A stretch of DNA of 64,000 nt, from assembly GCA_964430475.1 (NCBI GenBank), contig CAYSEQ010000002.1, positions 62,001 through 126,000 on the forward strand. Direction: 5' to 3'. Positions within the stretch are counted from its first letter, which is position 1, and the number at the start of each line of letters is the position of its first letter. Under the pieces are notes generated by a model. That model made no database searches. It worked only from the letters and a program-made list of their open reading frames with translations, and was not told where the DNA came from. The translations under genes and the position numbers were made by a program. Below, piece after piece: positions 52,862-62,760 of the stretch. This DNA comes from CAYSEQ01 sp964430475 (GTDB lineage: Bacteria > Patescibacteriota > Microgenomatia > UBA8517).

Positions 52862-54579
52862 TCTCAAAAGTTCCGCTTATTTTTTTGATTTTAATATTGG
52901 CATTTTTGCTAAGGTTCATAAAAATTGAATCTGTCCCTGTATCTCTTTTTTCCGATGAGTTAGATGTTGGGTACCATGCGTATTCTTTAATCAAAACAGG
53001 TAAAGATTACATGGGTCATAAACTTCCCTTGTACTTCGAGTCCTATTCTGATTTTAGAACTCCATTTTTAATTTATTCTGCGGTTCCAAGCGTATTTTTG
53101 TTTGGTATTTCACCTTTAGGTGTACGCTTGCCTGCCATTTTATTTGGCACTTTTGGTGTTTTAGTATTTTATTTACTTGTCGCCGAAATTTTTAGAGGTG
53201 AAGATAGGAGAAAAACCAACTTAATGGCATTAGTAGCCGCTTTTGTATTAGCGGTTAGTCCCTGGCACATCCAATATTCTAGGGCAGGATTTGAAGCTAC
53301 GGCATTGGTTTTTTTTCTTTTACTTGGATTATATTTTTTTTTCAAGGGTGTAGATGATGAAAGATATCTCTTACTCTCGGCTTTATCCTTTGGAATCACT
53401 GTTTGGATATATAGCACGGCAAAACTTTTTACACCGATTTTAACTATTTTCCTTTTTTGGATTTATAAAAGAAATATCCTTCAGGTTTCTAAAAAGACTT
53501 TAATCTATAGCTTTCTAATTCTTGGTCCTTTTTTTGTTCCAATGGTTTACTTAACTTTTAGGGGTGGGGGAAATCAAAGATTTAACTATATAAGCGTTTT
53601 CACCGATCCAGCTATAGAGGGAGAGATGTCTTTTCAAAGGCTTATCGATGCCCAGTTTGAAGGACCTCAAAGAAATCTACTTCAAAAAATAACCTCAAGA
53701 CTTATACACAATAAATATTCATATTGGATTTCTAAAATTGTTCAAAATTACTTTGAGACATTTTCAATGCAGTTTTTATTTATGAAAGGGGATTTAAATT
53801 TAAGACATTCGCCTGAGGGGATTGGACAATTTTATAAGATAGAAGTGATACCGTTACTTCTTGGATCTGCCTTATTTTTTCTAAATTTTAGCGATAGAAA
53901 ATTTAAAAAGCTCTTGGCCCTTTGGATTTTTGTAGGAGCTTTACCTTCCGCGATTACTCGTGATGGTGGTCATCATGCAACGAGGCTGATTTTAATTCTT
54001 CCGCCATTAATCATTCTTATTTCTTATGGAATTGTACAAACTTCCTTTCTTTTTAAAAACTTGAAATTAAGGATTATTTTTTGGGGGACTTATTTTTCTA
54101 TATTTAGTATTTTATTTTTTCTTTATCTTCACACATTGTTTGTTCATAATCCTTGGTACTCTGAACGCTATTGGCATGCAGGATACAAGGAAATGATTGA
54201 GTCATTAAAGGTTTTGGAAGAGAGGTATCAAAAGATCATTATCACAAACGCCTTAGACCAGCCTTATATTTTCCTTGCAGCTTATTACCCTATTCCTCCT
54301 GAAATTTGGCAAAGAGGTTTTGAGGAGGAATATGTAGAGGGTTTTGGGGAACTTAGGAGAATAGACAAATTTTATTTTGGTCAGGTGGGTGAAGAGGGCA
54401 TAAGTGTACTGGCAAATTTTTTGGATGAGAAAACGCTGTATGTCGCAGCTGAAAGAGAGGTTGGTGCCAATTTGATATTGGAACCCCAAAAAACTCCTAA
54501 AGGTCTTAAACTTGTTAAGGCAATTTCTTATCCTTCGGGAGAGCCGGCATTTTATCTTTTTGAAAAGGAAAGATCATGA
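52840..54579 (+). CDS. GT-C (GT39/PMT_2-like) glycosyltransferase
   Basis: A 579-aa membrane protein from ATG 52840, which follows AGGA by 5 nt; ATG 52825 is also in frame. The first loop has SLFSDELDVGYHAYSLIKTGKDYMG (D39, E40), the classical PMT_2 motif SDE. A PWHIQYSRAGFE helix and a loop with TRDGGHHATRLILILPPL follow. The C-terminal domain is extracytoplasmic. It is a close paralog of the gene at 57689 and related to those at 59369 and 61162. It follows a GT2 gene. Confidence 0.88.
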   Translation: MSKSFSLISKVPLIFLILILAFLLRFIKIESVPVSLFSDELDVGYHAYSLIKTGKDYMGHKLPLYFESYSDFRTPFLIYSAVPSVFLFGISPLGVRLPAILFGTFGVLVFYLLVAEIFRGEDRRKTNLMALVAAFVLAVSPWHIQYSRAGFEATALVFFLLLGLYFFFKGVDDERYLLLSALSFGITVWIYSTAKLFTPILTIFLFWIYKRNILQVSKKTLIYSFLILGPFFVPMVYLTFRGGGNQRFNYISVFTDPAIEGEMSFQRLIDAQFEGPQRNLLQKITSRLIHNKYSYWISKIVQNYFETFSMQFLFMKGDLNLRHSPEGIGQFYKIEVIPLLLGSALFFLNFSDRKFKKLLALWIFVGALPSAITRDGGHHATRLILILPPLIILISYGIVQTSFLFKNLKLRIIFWGTYFSIFSILFFLYLHTLFVHNPWYSERYWHAGYKEMIESLKVLEERYQKIIITNALDQPYIFLAAYYPIPPEIWQRGFEEEYVEGFGELRRIDKFYFGQVGEEGISVLANFLDEKTLYVAAEREVGANLILEPQKTPKGLKLVKAISYPSGEPAFYLFEKERS

Positions 54580-55871
54580 GAAATCTTTTTGTTTTTCTTT
54601 TCGCTTTCACTTTTTTATTTAGAATTATACTTTCATTTTTTGTTTGGCATCCGGATGTTAGGAATAATATGGATTGGGGAAAACGTTTTTACGAATACGG
54701 AGCTTCAAAATTTTATAGCCCTGAATCAAATGTCTGGAGTTTTCTTTGGCCTAATCAGCCACCAGGTTCTATTTACCTTTTTGCTTTCATATACAAAATC
54801 TATGAATTTTTATTTTCCATTTTTTGGTTTTTAAATATTAAAATTAGGCTTTTTCCTTCAATAATAATTTCACTTTTATTTCCTCCGGAAATTCTTTTAG
54901 TAAACAGTCTCTATTCAGCTCTTATGCATTTCCCAGGGATTATCTCCGATTTGCTTTTGGCATTCCTTATATATAAATCTTTGTTGGCTTTGGATAAAAA
55001 GAATGTTGCAAAATTGGCGGCATTGATTTTTTTACTAAACCCTGTTGTTTGGTACAATTCTTCAGTGTGGGGACAGTATGATTCTTTTGTTTTTCTTCTT
55101 GCGTTATCAGGTTTTTATTTTTTAATTAATAAAAAACCCGTTCTTGCAAGCATTTCGTATTCTTTGTCTTTATATACAAAAGCAACACCCTTAATATTTT
55201 TACCCGTCTTTTTAGTTTACTGGTTTAAGAGTAAGTTTAGTTTGAAGGATCGTTTTCTTTCATTAACATTACCAATTTTATTAATTGGTTTTTTAACATT
55301 ACCTTTTTCGCGTGGTGAACCTTTTTCTTGGTTATTTAATTTATATAAAGACAAGATATTTATTGAGCAAAGACAGGTTGTTACATCAAATGCCTTCAAT
55401 ATTTGGGCGGGATTAACAGGAATCTATCAAGTTTCACATTATGATTTCTTAGGACCTTTTACTTATAAGACATGGGGATTGATATTCTATTCAATCTCTT
55501 ATCTTTTCCCACTTATTTTAATTTTCAAAAAAAGGGATATAAAAAGTCTTGTTTGGACACTAGCAATGGTTTCCATTTCTTCATTCTCTTTACTTACTAA
55601 TATGCATGAAAGGTATCTTTTTCCGTTTTTTCCGCTTTTCACTATAGTCACTTTTATGGATAAAAGATTATTTGGGATTTATGTCTTAATTAGCATATTA
55701 AATTTTTTAAACCTTTATAATTTTTGGTGGTTTCCAGATATAGGTTTTCTTAAAAGTTTTTTGTCGTATAATGAAGGAATAAACGCTAGAATCCTTGGAT
55801 ATTTGGAATTTTTTATATTTGTATTACTTTATCGAATATTTCTTAAAAAGTTTCTAAAGTATATTTTATAA
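54576..55871 (+). CDS. GT-C mannosyltransferase-like membrane protein
   Basis: A 431-aa protein overlapping the preceding gene by 4 bp. The first loop has VWHPDVRNNMDWGKRFYEYG (D27, D33) and WPNQPPGSIYLFAF; the middle has YNSSVWGQYDSFVFLLALSG, followed by MHERYLFPFFPLF near residue 340. These fit the PIG-M/GT87-like GT-C branch and are shared with the genes at 37778 and 55896. About eleven helices. Its position between two PMT_2-like genes suggests it belongs to the same glycan pathway. Confidence 0.75.
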   Translation: MRNLFVFLFAFTFLFRIILSFFVWHPDVRNNMDWGKRFYEYGASKFYSPESNVWSFLWPNQPPGSIYLFAFIYKIYEFLFSIFWFLNIKIRLFPSIIISLLFPPEILLVNSLYSALMHFPGIISDLLLAFLIYKSLLALDKKNVAKLAALIFLLNPVVWYNSSVWGQYDSFVFLLALSGFYFLINKKPVLASISYSLSLYTKATPLIFLPVFLVYWFKSKFSLKDRFLSLTLPILLIGFLTLPFSRGEPFSWLFNLYKDKIFIEQRQVVTSNAFNIWAGLTGIYQVSHYDFLGPFTYKTWGLIFYSISYLFPLILIFKKRDIKSLVWTLAMVSISSFSLLTNMHERYLFPFFPLFTIVTFMDKRLFGIYVLISILNFLNLYNFWWFPDIGFLKSFLSYNEGINARILGYLEFFIFVLLYRIFLKKFLKYIL

Positions 55872-55895
55872 GCAAGAAACCAAGCCGTGAATTTT

Positions 55896-57125
55896 ATGAG
55901 TAAAAAAGGGATATTTGTTTTAGCTATCTTTGTTTATTTTCTGATTTCCCCTTTAACCTATCATCCAGATATAAAAACAATCTTTTATCTTTCCCAATTT
56001 CTTTCCAAGGGAATTTTAAATATTTATTCTTATTTGGAAACGACTCCAAGTGTTGCACAACTGGGGCAATTCGTATATCCTCCGCTTGCTTATATTTTTT
56101 ACGGTATTTTATTTGTTCCAGTTAAATTTATTGCGGGAGAAGGTTTTTCTACCTGGCTGGCTATGGGGAATGATGAGATCAACCACGCGCATATTTTCCG
56201 ATACCTTTTTTTGATGAAACTTCCGGGAATATTGTTTCTTTTACTTACAGGTTATCTTTTATCTAGTTTTATTAAGGATGAAAAACAAGGAAGACTTGCT
56301 TTAATTTTATGGTTTTTTAACCCTGTAAGTCTTTATGTAGTGGGTTTAATGGGTCAAATTGACATCGTACCTACTTTCATAACATTTCTTTCCCTTTTTT
56401 ATCTAAATAAAAATCCTTATTTTTCGGCTTTCTTTTTGGGTTTAGGGGCTAGCTTTAAAACATATCCTTTAATCCTTATTCCTTATACTTCACTTCTTGT
56501 GCGAAAGACTTGGAAACATAGATTGTTAATTAGTATTTGCGGTTTTTTAACATTTATTTTTCTTATATTTCCTTTTGTCAAAACCCCGGCATTTTATCAT
56601 GCAAGCTTGGTTTCAGGACTAACTAAAAGAATTTTTGAGCTGAAAATGTCGGTCGGATTTGAGGAGTATATCTTGATTTTACCGACAATACTTTTTCTGC
56701 TTCTTATTTTAAGTTCATCGAAAAAATTTGGAGAAACTAAGAAATCCTTTGTTTATTTTTTCGGTGTCACCTTTTACTTGTTTTCGGGTTTGCATTTTCA
56801 TCCCCAGTGGGCAATGTGGAGTATTCCATTTTTGATTTTAAGTGTTTTGGATTTTGTTCTTAGAAAAGAGGGTGATATCGTGTTATCAACAATCCTTTTT
56901 TTCTTGGGGTGGATTGGTGTTTTAGTACTTTATGATGATAAATTTTTGACATGGGGAATTTTGTCTCCTTTAGATCCAGGGGTTCTTTTTTTGCCCACCT
57001 TAAGTAGCTTTCTTAAGCCGTTTGTTGAACCGAATTTACTAAAAAGTGTTTTTCATAGTCTTATTCTTACCTCAGGTTCTTGGGTTTTTTTAAGAAGTTT
57101 GATTAATAATGCAAAGATTAAATAA
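55896..57125 (+). CDS. GT-C membrane protein, PIG-M/DUF2029-like
   Basis: A 409-aa protein from ATG 55896; GTG 55887 is in frame. It has LTYHPDIKTIFYLSQFLSKG (D25), QFVYPPLAYIFYG, VVGLMGQIDIVPTFITFLSL and a later HFHPQWAMWSIPFL. It is a paralog of the preceding gene with a reduced first loop. The family is probably mannosyl- or glucosyl-transferring. The next gene starts 17 bp inside it. Confidence 0.7.
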   Translation: MSKKGIFVLAIFVYFLISPLTYHPDIKTIFYLSQFLSKGILNIYSYLETTPSVAQLGQFVYPPLAYIFYGILFVPVKFIAGEGFSTWLAMGNDEINHAHIFRYLFLMKLPGILFLLLTGYLLSSFIKDEKQGRLALILWFFNPVSLYVVGLMGQIDIVPTFITFLSLFYLNKNPYFSAFFLGLGASFKTYPLILIPYTSLLVRKTWKHRLLISICGFLTFIFLIFPFVKTPAFYHASLVSGLTKRIFELKMSVGFEEYILILPTILFLLLILSSSKKFGETKKSFVYFFGVTFYLFSGLHFHPQWAMWSIPFLILSVLDFVLRKEGDIVLSTILFFLGWIGVLVLYDDKFLTWGILSPLDPGVLFLPTLSSFLKPFVEPNLLKSVFHSLILTSGSWVFLRSLINNAKIK

Positions 57126-57702
57126 TTTTTTTCTACTGACATTATTTATTACATTCGTGTTTTTGGGCATAAACTTATTTGTTAGTTTATTTATGGTTCA
57201 AAATAGACTTGGTTTTCAACATTCTGGAGAAAAATTTGTTGAAATAAAAGAACCACTTTCTTTCGCTTATAAACCAACCTACGATAATTTTAATATATTA
57301 ATTTTTACTTTTAAAAATCCTGTTTCCGCAAATCAGGAAAATTTTAGTCTTAAGATTCTTTCCGAAGAGAAAGTCATTAGGGAGATAACTTTTAGCGGCT
57401 TTAACTTAGGAGATACACAGGATTTAAAATTTCAATTTGATCCCATATTGGATTCAAAGGGAAAAGAATTTAAAATTGAAATATCTGCCCAAAATTACCG
57501 TAACCCAATATTTATTAATGTGGACGATAAAGGTATACCATCTTTTAAGGCGTACTATAGAACCACTAAAAAATTTTTTGTCTTAAGAAACATCCTAAGT
57601 TCTTGGGTTAATTTTGTAAAAAGTGATTTAGTATTTTTCTCCATATGGTTTTTAATTCTTATCCTTACATCCATACTTGGATCTAGATATGCTAAAAAAT
57701 AG
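57109..57702 (+). CDS. Small bitopic membrane protein with extracytoplasmic beta-rich domain, unknown
   Basis: A 197-aa protein with a hydrophobic segment near 7-32, a hydrophilic region of about 130 residues and a second helix near 170-190. The central region alternates short hydrophobic strands (FNILIFTFKNP, NFSLKILSEE, KFQFDPI, FKIEISAQNY), as expected of a beta-sandwich, and would lie outside the membrane. I do not recognise a family. It overlaps both neighbouring GT-C genes (17 and 14 bp), so it may be an accessory subunit, but this is inference from position. Confidence 0.6.
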   Translation: MQRLNNFFLLTLFITFVFLGINLFVSLFMVQNRLGFQHSGEKFVEIKEPLSFAYKPTYDNFNILIFTFKNPVSANQENFSLKILSEEKVIREITFSGFNLGDTQDLKFQFDPILDSKGKEFKIEISAQNYRNPIFINVDDKGIPSFKAYYRTTKKFFVLRNILSSWVNFVKSDLVFFSIWFLILILTSILGSRYAKK

Positions 57703-59368
57703 GCTTTTAATTTTTGCTATTTTCTTTGTGGCATTTATCTTACGTGTTTGGGGTCTTAATAAAGTTCCACCAGAACTTTTTGGTGATGAGCTAGATGTAG
57801 GTTATCATGCCTATTCTTTACTCAAGACTTTTCGTGATTATTATGGTCAGTTTTTGCCAACTTATATTCACTCCTTTTCCGAGTGGAGAGCTCCTCTTTT
57901 GATGTATGTGACAGCTCCTTTTGTCGCTATTTTTGGACTAAACGAGTGGGGGGTAAGACTTCCGAGTGTGGTATTCGGCATTATTTCCATCTGGTTTTTT
58001 TATTTGATTGTTAAGAGGTTAAGAAAGCAAAATCGGATCTCTTTAGAGTTGGAAATTTTTGCAGGTTTATTTTTTGCAACTGTCCCTTGGCATATCCAGT
58101 ACTCAAGATCGGCTTTTGAAGTCTCTCTTTTATTATTCTTAATTCTTTCCGCAACTTACTTCTTTTTAAAAAGTCTTGAGAAAGGTATATTTCTGATTAT
58201 TTCCGCTTTCCTTTTCTCCCTAACTTTTTATACTTATAGTACCGCGAACCTTTTTATTCCACTTTATCTAATTCTTGTAGTCTTAGTTTTTAGGAGACAG
58301 GTTTTATCTATTGATAAAAAGGTTTTAGTTTCTTCATTTTTAATATTTTTACTTTTATCTCTGCCTATGGCTTTCAATATCCTTTTTGGACACGCGGCGG
58401 ATCGTTTTAAACAATTTAGTGTTTTTACCGATGAACAAGTTGAGAAAGAAATCATAAGAAAAAGACTTCTAGTAGATAGTCCTAGCGAAAGACTATTCCA
58501 TAACAAATATACTTTTTGGTTTAAAGAAATAGTTGCAAATTATGCCTCTTCTTTTTCCCCACAATTTTTATTTATAACAGGCGATATAGTCTTTCGTCAC
58601 TCCATTCATACGGGTGAGCTTTTTTGGGTGATGCTTCCTCTTTTGATCATTGGGTTCTATCGAATTTTTAAGCTGAACAATAAATCTAGGTATTTTTGGA
58701 TTGGTTGGTTATTTCTTGCTCCAATTCCTTCCTCTTTAACGAGAGATGGCGCTTTTCATGCCACTCGTCTTATCTTGATGCTTCCCCCTCTTATTTTTTT
58801 AGCGAGTTTAGGTATTGATGGTGTATTAAATTACAAACTACCGCGAATGTTAAAGAAAGCTACACTACTCTCTTTAGGTTTAGTGTTTGTTTTGCAATTT
58901 GGGTTTTATATTCATGAATATTGGATACATTATCCAAAAGAATCATGGCGTTGGTGGCAGGTAGGTTACAAAGAAGCTTTAGAGTTTATGAAAAATGAGG
59001 AAAAAAATTACGATATTTTAGCCTTTAACAATACTTATGAACCCTCCCTAATTAGATTTTTATTCTGGTGGAAATATCCACCTGAAAGATTTTTGAAAGA
59101 ATTCAAGGAAGATAAGGAAAAAAAGGATATTCTTCCCGGTTTTAATGGCTTTTCTTTAGAAGACAAATATTTTTTTGGAAGTGCCAAAGATTCACCAGGA
59201 GGAGTTTCGAGTTTTGTAAAACCAAACATGCTTTATCTTGTTTCCCATCAGGATGAAGTTGGAGGTGATTGGGATTGGGAAGATAACCCACCTGAGGGTA
59301 TAAAAGTTTTGAAAACAATAAGAAATCCATATGGAGAGCCTATCTTTTATGTTGTAACTGGAAATTGA
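57689..59368 (+). CDS. GT-C (GT39/PMT_2-like) glycosyltransferase
   Basis: A 559-aa membrane protein from ATG 57689 (TTG 57677 in frame). The first loop has LFGDELDVGYHAYSLLKT (D33, E34), then a PWHIQYSRSAFEVS helix and the conserved TRDGAFHATRLILMLPPL loop. The same motifs occur in the gene at 52840, which indicates gene duplication around the two PIG-M-like genes. Its stop (TGA) directly abuts the stop of the convergent minus-strand gene. Confidence 0.88.
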   Translation: MLKNRLLIFAIFFVAFILRVWGLNKVPPELFGDELDVGYHAYSLLKTFRDYYGQFLPTYIHSFSEWRAPLLMYVTAPFVAIFGLNEWGVRLPSVVFGIISIWFFYLIVKRLRKQNRISLELEIFAGLFFATVPWHIQYSRSAFEVSLLLFLILSATYFFLKSLEKGIFLIISAFLFSLTFYTYSTANLFIPLYLILVVLVFRRQVLSIDKKVLVSSFLIFLLLSLPMAFNILFGHAADRFKQFSVFTDEQVEKEIIRKRLLVDSPSERLFHNKYTFWFKEIVANYASSFSPQFLFITGDIVFRHSIHTGELFWVMLPLLIIGFYRIFKLNNKSRYFWIGWLFLAPIPSSLTRDGAFHATRLILMLPPLIFLASLGIDGVLNYKLPRMLKKATLLSLGLVFVLQFGFYIHEYWIHYPKESWRWWQVGYKEALEFMKNEEKNYDILAFNNTYEPSLIRFLFWWKYPPERFLKEFKEDKEKKDILPGFNGFSLEDKYFFGSAKDSPGGVSSFVKPNMLYLVSHQDEVGGDWDWEDNPPEGIKVLKTIRNPYGEPIFYVVTGN

Positions 59369-61144
59369 TTACCAAAGTGATGGGTAATCTTCAGGAATTA
59401 TTCCGTCGGGATATTTTGTTTCTTTTTCAACCATGTATTTAAGCATCGGAGGAAGTTCTTGCGGGATTGGCGGAGCTTTTGAAAAAGGATAAAACTCTAT
59501 TAGTGAATAAGCCGGTATTCCGTCAAGGAAATAGATTGTTTTGAGGACTTTTGCATTTTGAGGAATTTCAGAGCCTTTACAGACATACAGCACATTTAAT
59601 TTTCCCCCCTTAGGACAGTCAAAAGGCATGCCGAAATAAATGTTTGACCAGCGTTTTACTCTTTCCCATTGTTTCTCTTTCGATTCAGGTAATATTTCAG
59701 AGTCAGTAAGAAATTCACTAGGAGAAACCTTACCATAAAATAGGAAAAATATGTAATGTGTTTCCTTCATTGCGACCGCATTAAAATTGTTTTTTCTTGC
59801 CAAGATTTCGGTTACGAGCTCTTTTTTACCCTGGTCGCTATACCAAGGTTGACGGACTGGCTTATGAACAAAAATTTGATGCCAAACGAATGAAAAATTA
59901 AGAAGTATTAGTAAGATAATTAACACAAAGGTTGTCTTTCTTATCCTTTTATTTTTAATAAAAGTAAGTAAGTTGAATACTCCATATCCAGAAAAAATGG
60001 CAATCGGAGGGTACATTATTCCTGCCCGGACAAGATGAGGCCCTTCTTGGGTTAGTGCTGCAGCACAAGGTCCGGCTAAAAACCAGACTAGAAGGATAAA
60101 GGCTGAAATATTATTTTTACTTTTCAATAAGTAAAAAAGACCTAAAAGTACGAAAATAAGTTCAATGTGAAGAACTATGCCAACATCAGGAGTGGTTTCC
60201 GGACTTCGGTCGCCTTTAAAAAAGATAAACTCGGGATTGAAATAGCTTATGTAACGACCAAACCCTTCTATCACGCTGGTGGTGATTTTGTTATGATAGA
60301 CGCGGGTGAGAAATAAGGGAATTCGAATTGGACTTATGCCATCATAGAAAATATCTTTTTCAATCTTTTCTTGAGGAATTTTTGCAACGACTCCAGAGGC
60401 TCTCCCGCGTGCTTGCCAAGGCAGAAGTGCTATAGCGCAAATGAGAGTAAGTATTATGAAGATTGTAAAAATACTGTTTTTGAGTTTTGTATCGGTCTTT
60501 TTAGAAAAAAGAAGAATCAGGAAAACTCCGAATAAGAAGGAAGGTATAAACACTCTTTGTGCGGCATAACAAAATGAGGCAAGAAAAAAAAGAATAAAAG
60601 CAATCAACAGTGATTTTCTCGATGATATCTTTAAAAACACACATCTGTTATTGGGGTGTTTAATACCACAGATTAAAAAAAGGATAGCGAGAGACGATAG
60701 GAAAATTGAGAGATTAGACTCATAACCGACTCTCGAGAGGGTTATGCTCCATGGAGCAAGAGCTATAAAAAGCGATGAAAAAAGTGATACGAAAACCGAT
60801 GAAAAAGTAAGGTAGGAGATGGTAAAAATTAGGGGAATAAGGGCGATACCGCTAACTACTGACCAGAAACGTATAACATTTTCAGAAAGTCCAAACATTG
60901 CTGCCGGAAGCATGTTAAAGTAGGCTAGAAGAGGATATTTGTAATCACCAACTGAAGCAAAATATATTGGGAATTTGTTTCCGTATTCATCACTTCCAAA
61001 ATTGAAAAGACTCCAACCATAATAGGCGAAAGCAAGCTCGTCTCCATTTGGAGGAAGGGGAAGAGAATTTAGACGCCAAAGTCTAACGCTTGCTCCAAAA
61101 ATGGTAATTATACTAAGGAGTAGTAAAAAGTATCTTTTCCTCAT
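59369..61144 (-). CDS. GT-C (GT39/PMT_2-like) glycosyltransferase
   Basis: A 591-aa membrane protein. The first loop has PPNGDELAFAYYGWSLFNFG (D35, E36), then helix motif APWSITLSRVGYESN and LTQEGPHLVRAGIMYPPI in place of the TRDG...HATR loop of its plus-strand paralogs. The C-terminal soluble domain contains a short proline-rich tail (APPIPQELPPML). It belongs to the same PMT_2-like group as the genes at 52840, 57689 and 61162 but is encoded on the opposite strand. It starts 17 bp after the gene at 61162. Confidence 0.87.
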   Translation of the reverse strand: MRKRYFLLLLSIITIFGASVRLWRLNSLPLPPNGDELAFAYYGWSLFNFGSDEYGNKFPIYFASVGDYKYPLLAYFNMLPAAMFGLSENVIRFWSVVSGIALIPLIFTISYLTFSSVFVSLFSSLFIALAPWSITLSRVGYESNLSIFLSSLAILFLICGIKHPNNRCVFLKISSRKSLLIAFILFFLASFCYAAQRVFIPSFLFGVFLILLFSKKTDTKLKNSIFTIFIILTLICAIALLPWQARGRASGVVAKIPQEKIEKDIFYDGISPIRIPLFLTRVYHNKITTSVIEGFGRYISYFNPEFIFFKGDRSPETTPDVGIVLHIELIFVLLGLFYLLKSKNNISAFILLVWFLAGPCAAALTQEGPHLVRAGIMYPPIAIFSGYGVFNLLTFIKNKRIRKTTFVLIILLILLNFSFVWHQIFVHKPVRQPWYSDQGKKELVTEILARKNNFNAVAMKETHYIFFLFYGKVSPSEFLTDSEILPESKEKQWERVKRWSNIYFGMPFDCPKGGKLNVLYVCKGSEIPQNAKVLKTIYFLDGIPAYSLIEFYPFSKAPPIPQELPPMLKYMVEKETKYPDGIIPEDYPSLW

Positions 61145-61161
61145 TATTTTTTAAGTTTATA

Positions 61162-62760
61162 TTACTTGATTTCGACGATTCTTGCCACGAAATCTTCTCT
61201 AGCATCAACCACATCAACCAAAATTTTGGCATTAGGAGTTGTAGTAATATCTTGGGTTGGTAAGCTATATTCCGAACCGATAAACAGAGTGTTTCTCAAA
61301 TTCCTATCTTCAGGCCAGTATATTTTTCTAAATTCGTATTTTCCAAAGTTAAAATTTTTCCTTGGTTTTTCAACGCAATCAGGGCATTTTATTTCCTGAT
61401 GATACCTTTCAGGGTCATATTTTGAATAAAAAAGGACGAAGATATGAGGTTGCGCGTGCCCGGTTTCAAAAATGATCTTTTCGTAATTATCCTGAATTGG
61501 AGAAACAACCTGCATTATTTCTCTGAAACCATATTGCCAGTTACCCTTTTGTGTAAAAGGAAGATAAAAAAAGAGGCTGGTTGCGAGATTTGCAACTGCG
61601 TTTGTATAAAAGATGACGAAAGTTGAAAAGACCAAAATTTTTATTGAAGGTGGAGAAGCCTTTATCTTTGAATATAGAAAATCAACACCTAAGGCAAGAA
61701 CAGGGGTAAGTAAAGCATACAAAAGAAGAGTCCTTACAGGAACAAACCAGTTCCAAGTTAAAATTGCCGGTATCGGACTTAAAAGTATCAAAATTAGAAG
61801 TATCCTCGGGCGAAATAAATTTTTGGCTAAAGAAAAAATTCCTAGGATATAAAAAATAATGTCCAAGTTGTAAAAAAGTCCAAAACCGGGAATTTGTTGA
61901 TTAGGTTCGGGTGTTCCTCTTAGAAAAATGTTTGCTAAAGAAAAGTAGGAAAAATATCTTCCCAAGATTTCTTTTCCTAAATTATAGAAAGGATTTTCTA
62001 TTATTGAGAATAAAGAAACTTTTTCTTTGTTCCAAAGTTTAAAGATACTTGTTGATTCGAACCTTTGGATACCTTCGCCATTTATTATAAGATAGACCAG
62101 AGGCAAAGTTATAATTGTAAGAAAAATTACCAAGAAAGATATTTTTTTCTTGTTGGTAATTACTTCTCTATTTTTCCATATAGAAATAGTCGTAAAGAAA
62201 GGAAAAAGAATTTTGTAAGAGTGGTACGAGTATGCGGCTAATGCAAATAGGCCTAATGAGAAGATTAAGTCCTTTATCTGATGATTATTTTTAGTCAATA
62301 AATATATACCCCCAAGGGTTAACATCAGTCCTAGGTTTGCCTCGAAAGCAACGCGTGAAAAAAAGATAGCCCAAGGTTCAATATAAAAGAAAGCCAAGGT
62401 TAGTAGCGCAACCCTGGTATTGAAAATATTTTTAGCGATAAGGAATAGGAAAAATCCTGAAAGAATACCTGATATTGAAGAAAGAAGCCTTACGGAAAAT
62501 TCATTGAGTCCAAAAAGTAGGATAAAGGGAATACTTAAATAAGAGTATAAAGCAGGTTTGTAGTCATCAAATGACCTCAAAACCAGAGGGAATGGATAAC
62601 CATATTCATCTTTACCTGTTTTGAGTAAAGAGTAAGCGTTGTATCCCAAAGCAGCCTCGTCCCAATTAAGAGACGGCGGAGATTTGGAGAGCCAGAAGGT
62701 TCTTAAAAAGATGCCAATACATAAAATGCAAAATGAAATCAGAAACTCTTTTTTATTCAT
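61162..62760 (-). CDS. GT-C (GT39/PMT_2-like) glycosyltransferase
   Basis: A 532-aa membrane protein. The first loop has PPSLNWDEAALGYNAYSLLKTGKDEYG (D34, E35), the helix motif EPWAIFFSRVAFEANLG, and a C-terminal domain with two cysteines in CPDCVEKP near residue 463. Its ATG overlaps the stop of the upstream minus-strand gene by 4 bp. It is very probably a polyprenyl-phosphate sugar transferase; acceptor unknown. Confidence 0.88.
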   Translation of the reverse strand: MNKKEFLISFCILCIGIFLRTFWLSKSPPSLNWDEAALGYNAYSLLKTGKDEYGYPFPLVLRSFDDYKPALYSYLSIPFILLFGLNEFSVRLLSSISGILSGFFLFLIAKNIFNTRVALLTLAFFYIEPWAIFFSRVAFEANLGLMLTLGGIYLLTKNNHQIKDLIFSLGLFALAAYSYHSYKILFPFFTTISIWKNREVITNKKKISFLVIFLTIITLPLVYLIINGEGIQRFESTSIFKLWNKEKVSLFSIIENPFYNLGKEILGRYFSYFSLANIFLRGTPEPNQQIPGFGLFYNLDIIFYILGIFSLAKNLFRPRILLILILLSPIPAILTWNWFVPVRTLLLYALLTPVLALGVDFLYSKIKASPPSIKILVFSTFVIFYTNAVANLATSLFFYLPFTQKGNWQYGFREIMQVVSPIQDNYEKIIFETGHAQPHIFVLFYSKYDPERYHQEIKCPDCVEKPRKNFNFGKYEFRKIYWPEDRNLRNTLFIGSEYSLPTQDITTTPNAKILVDVVDAREDFVARIVEIK

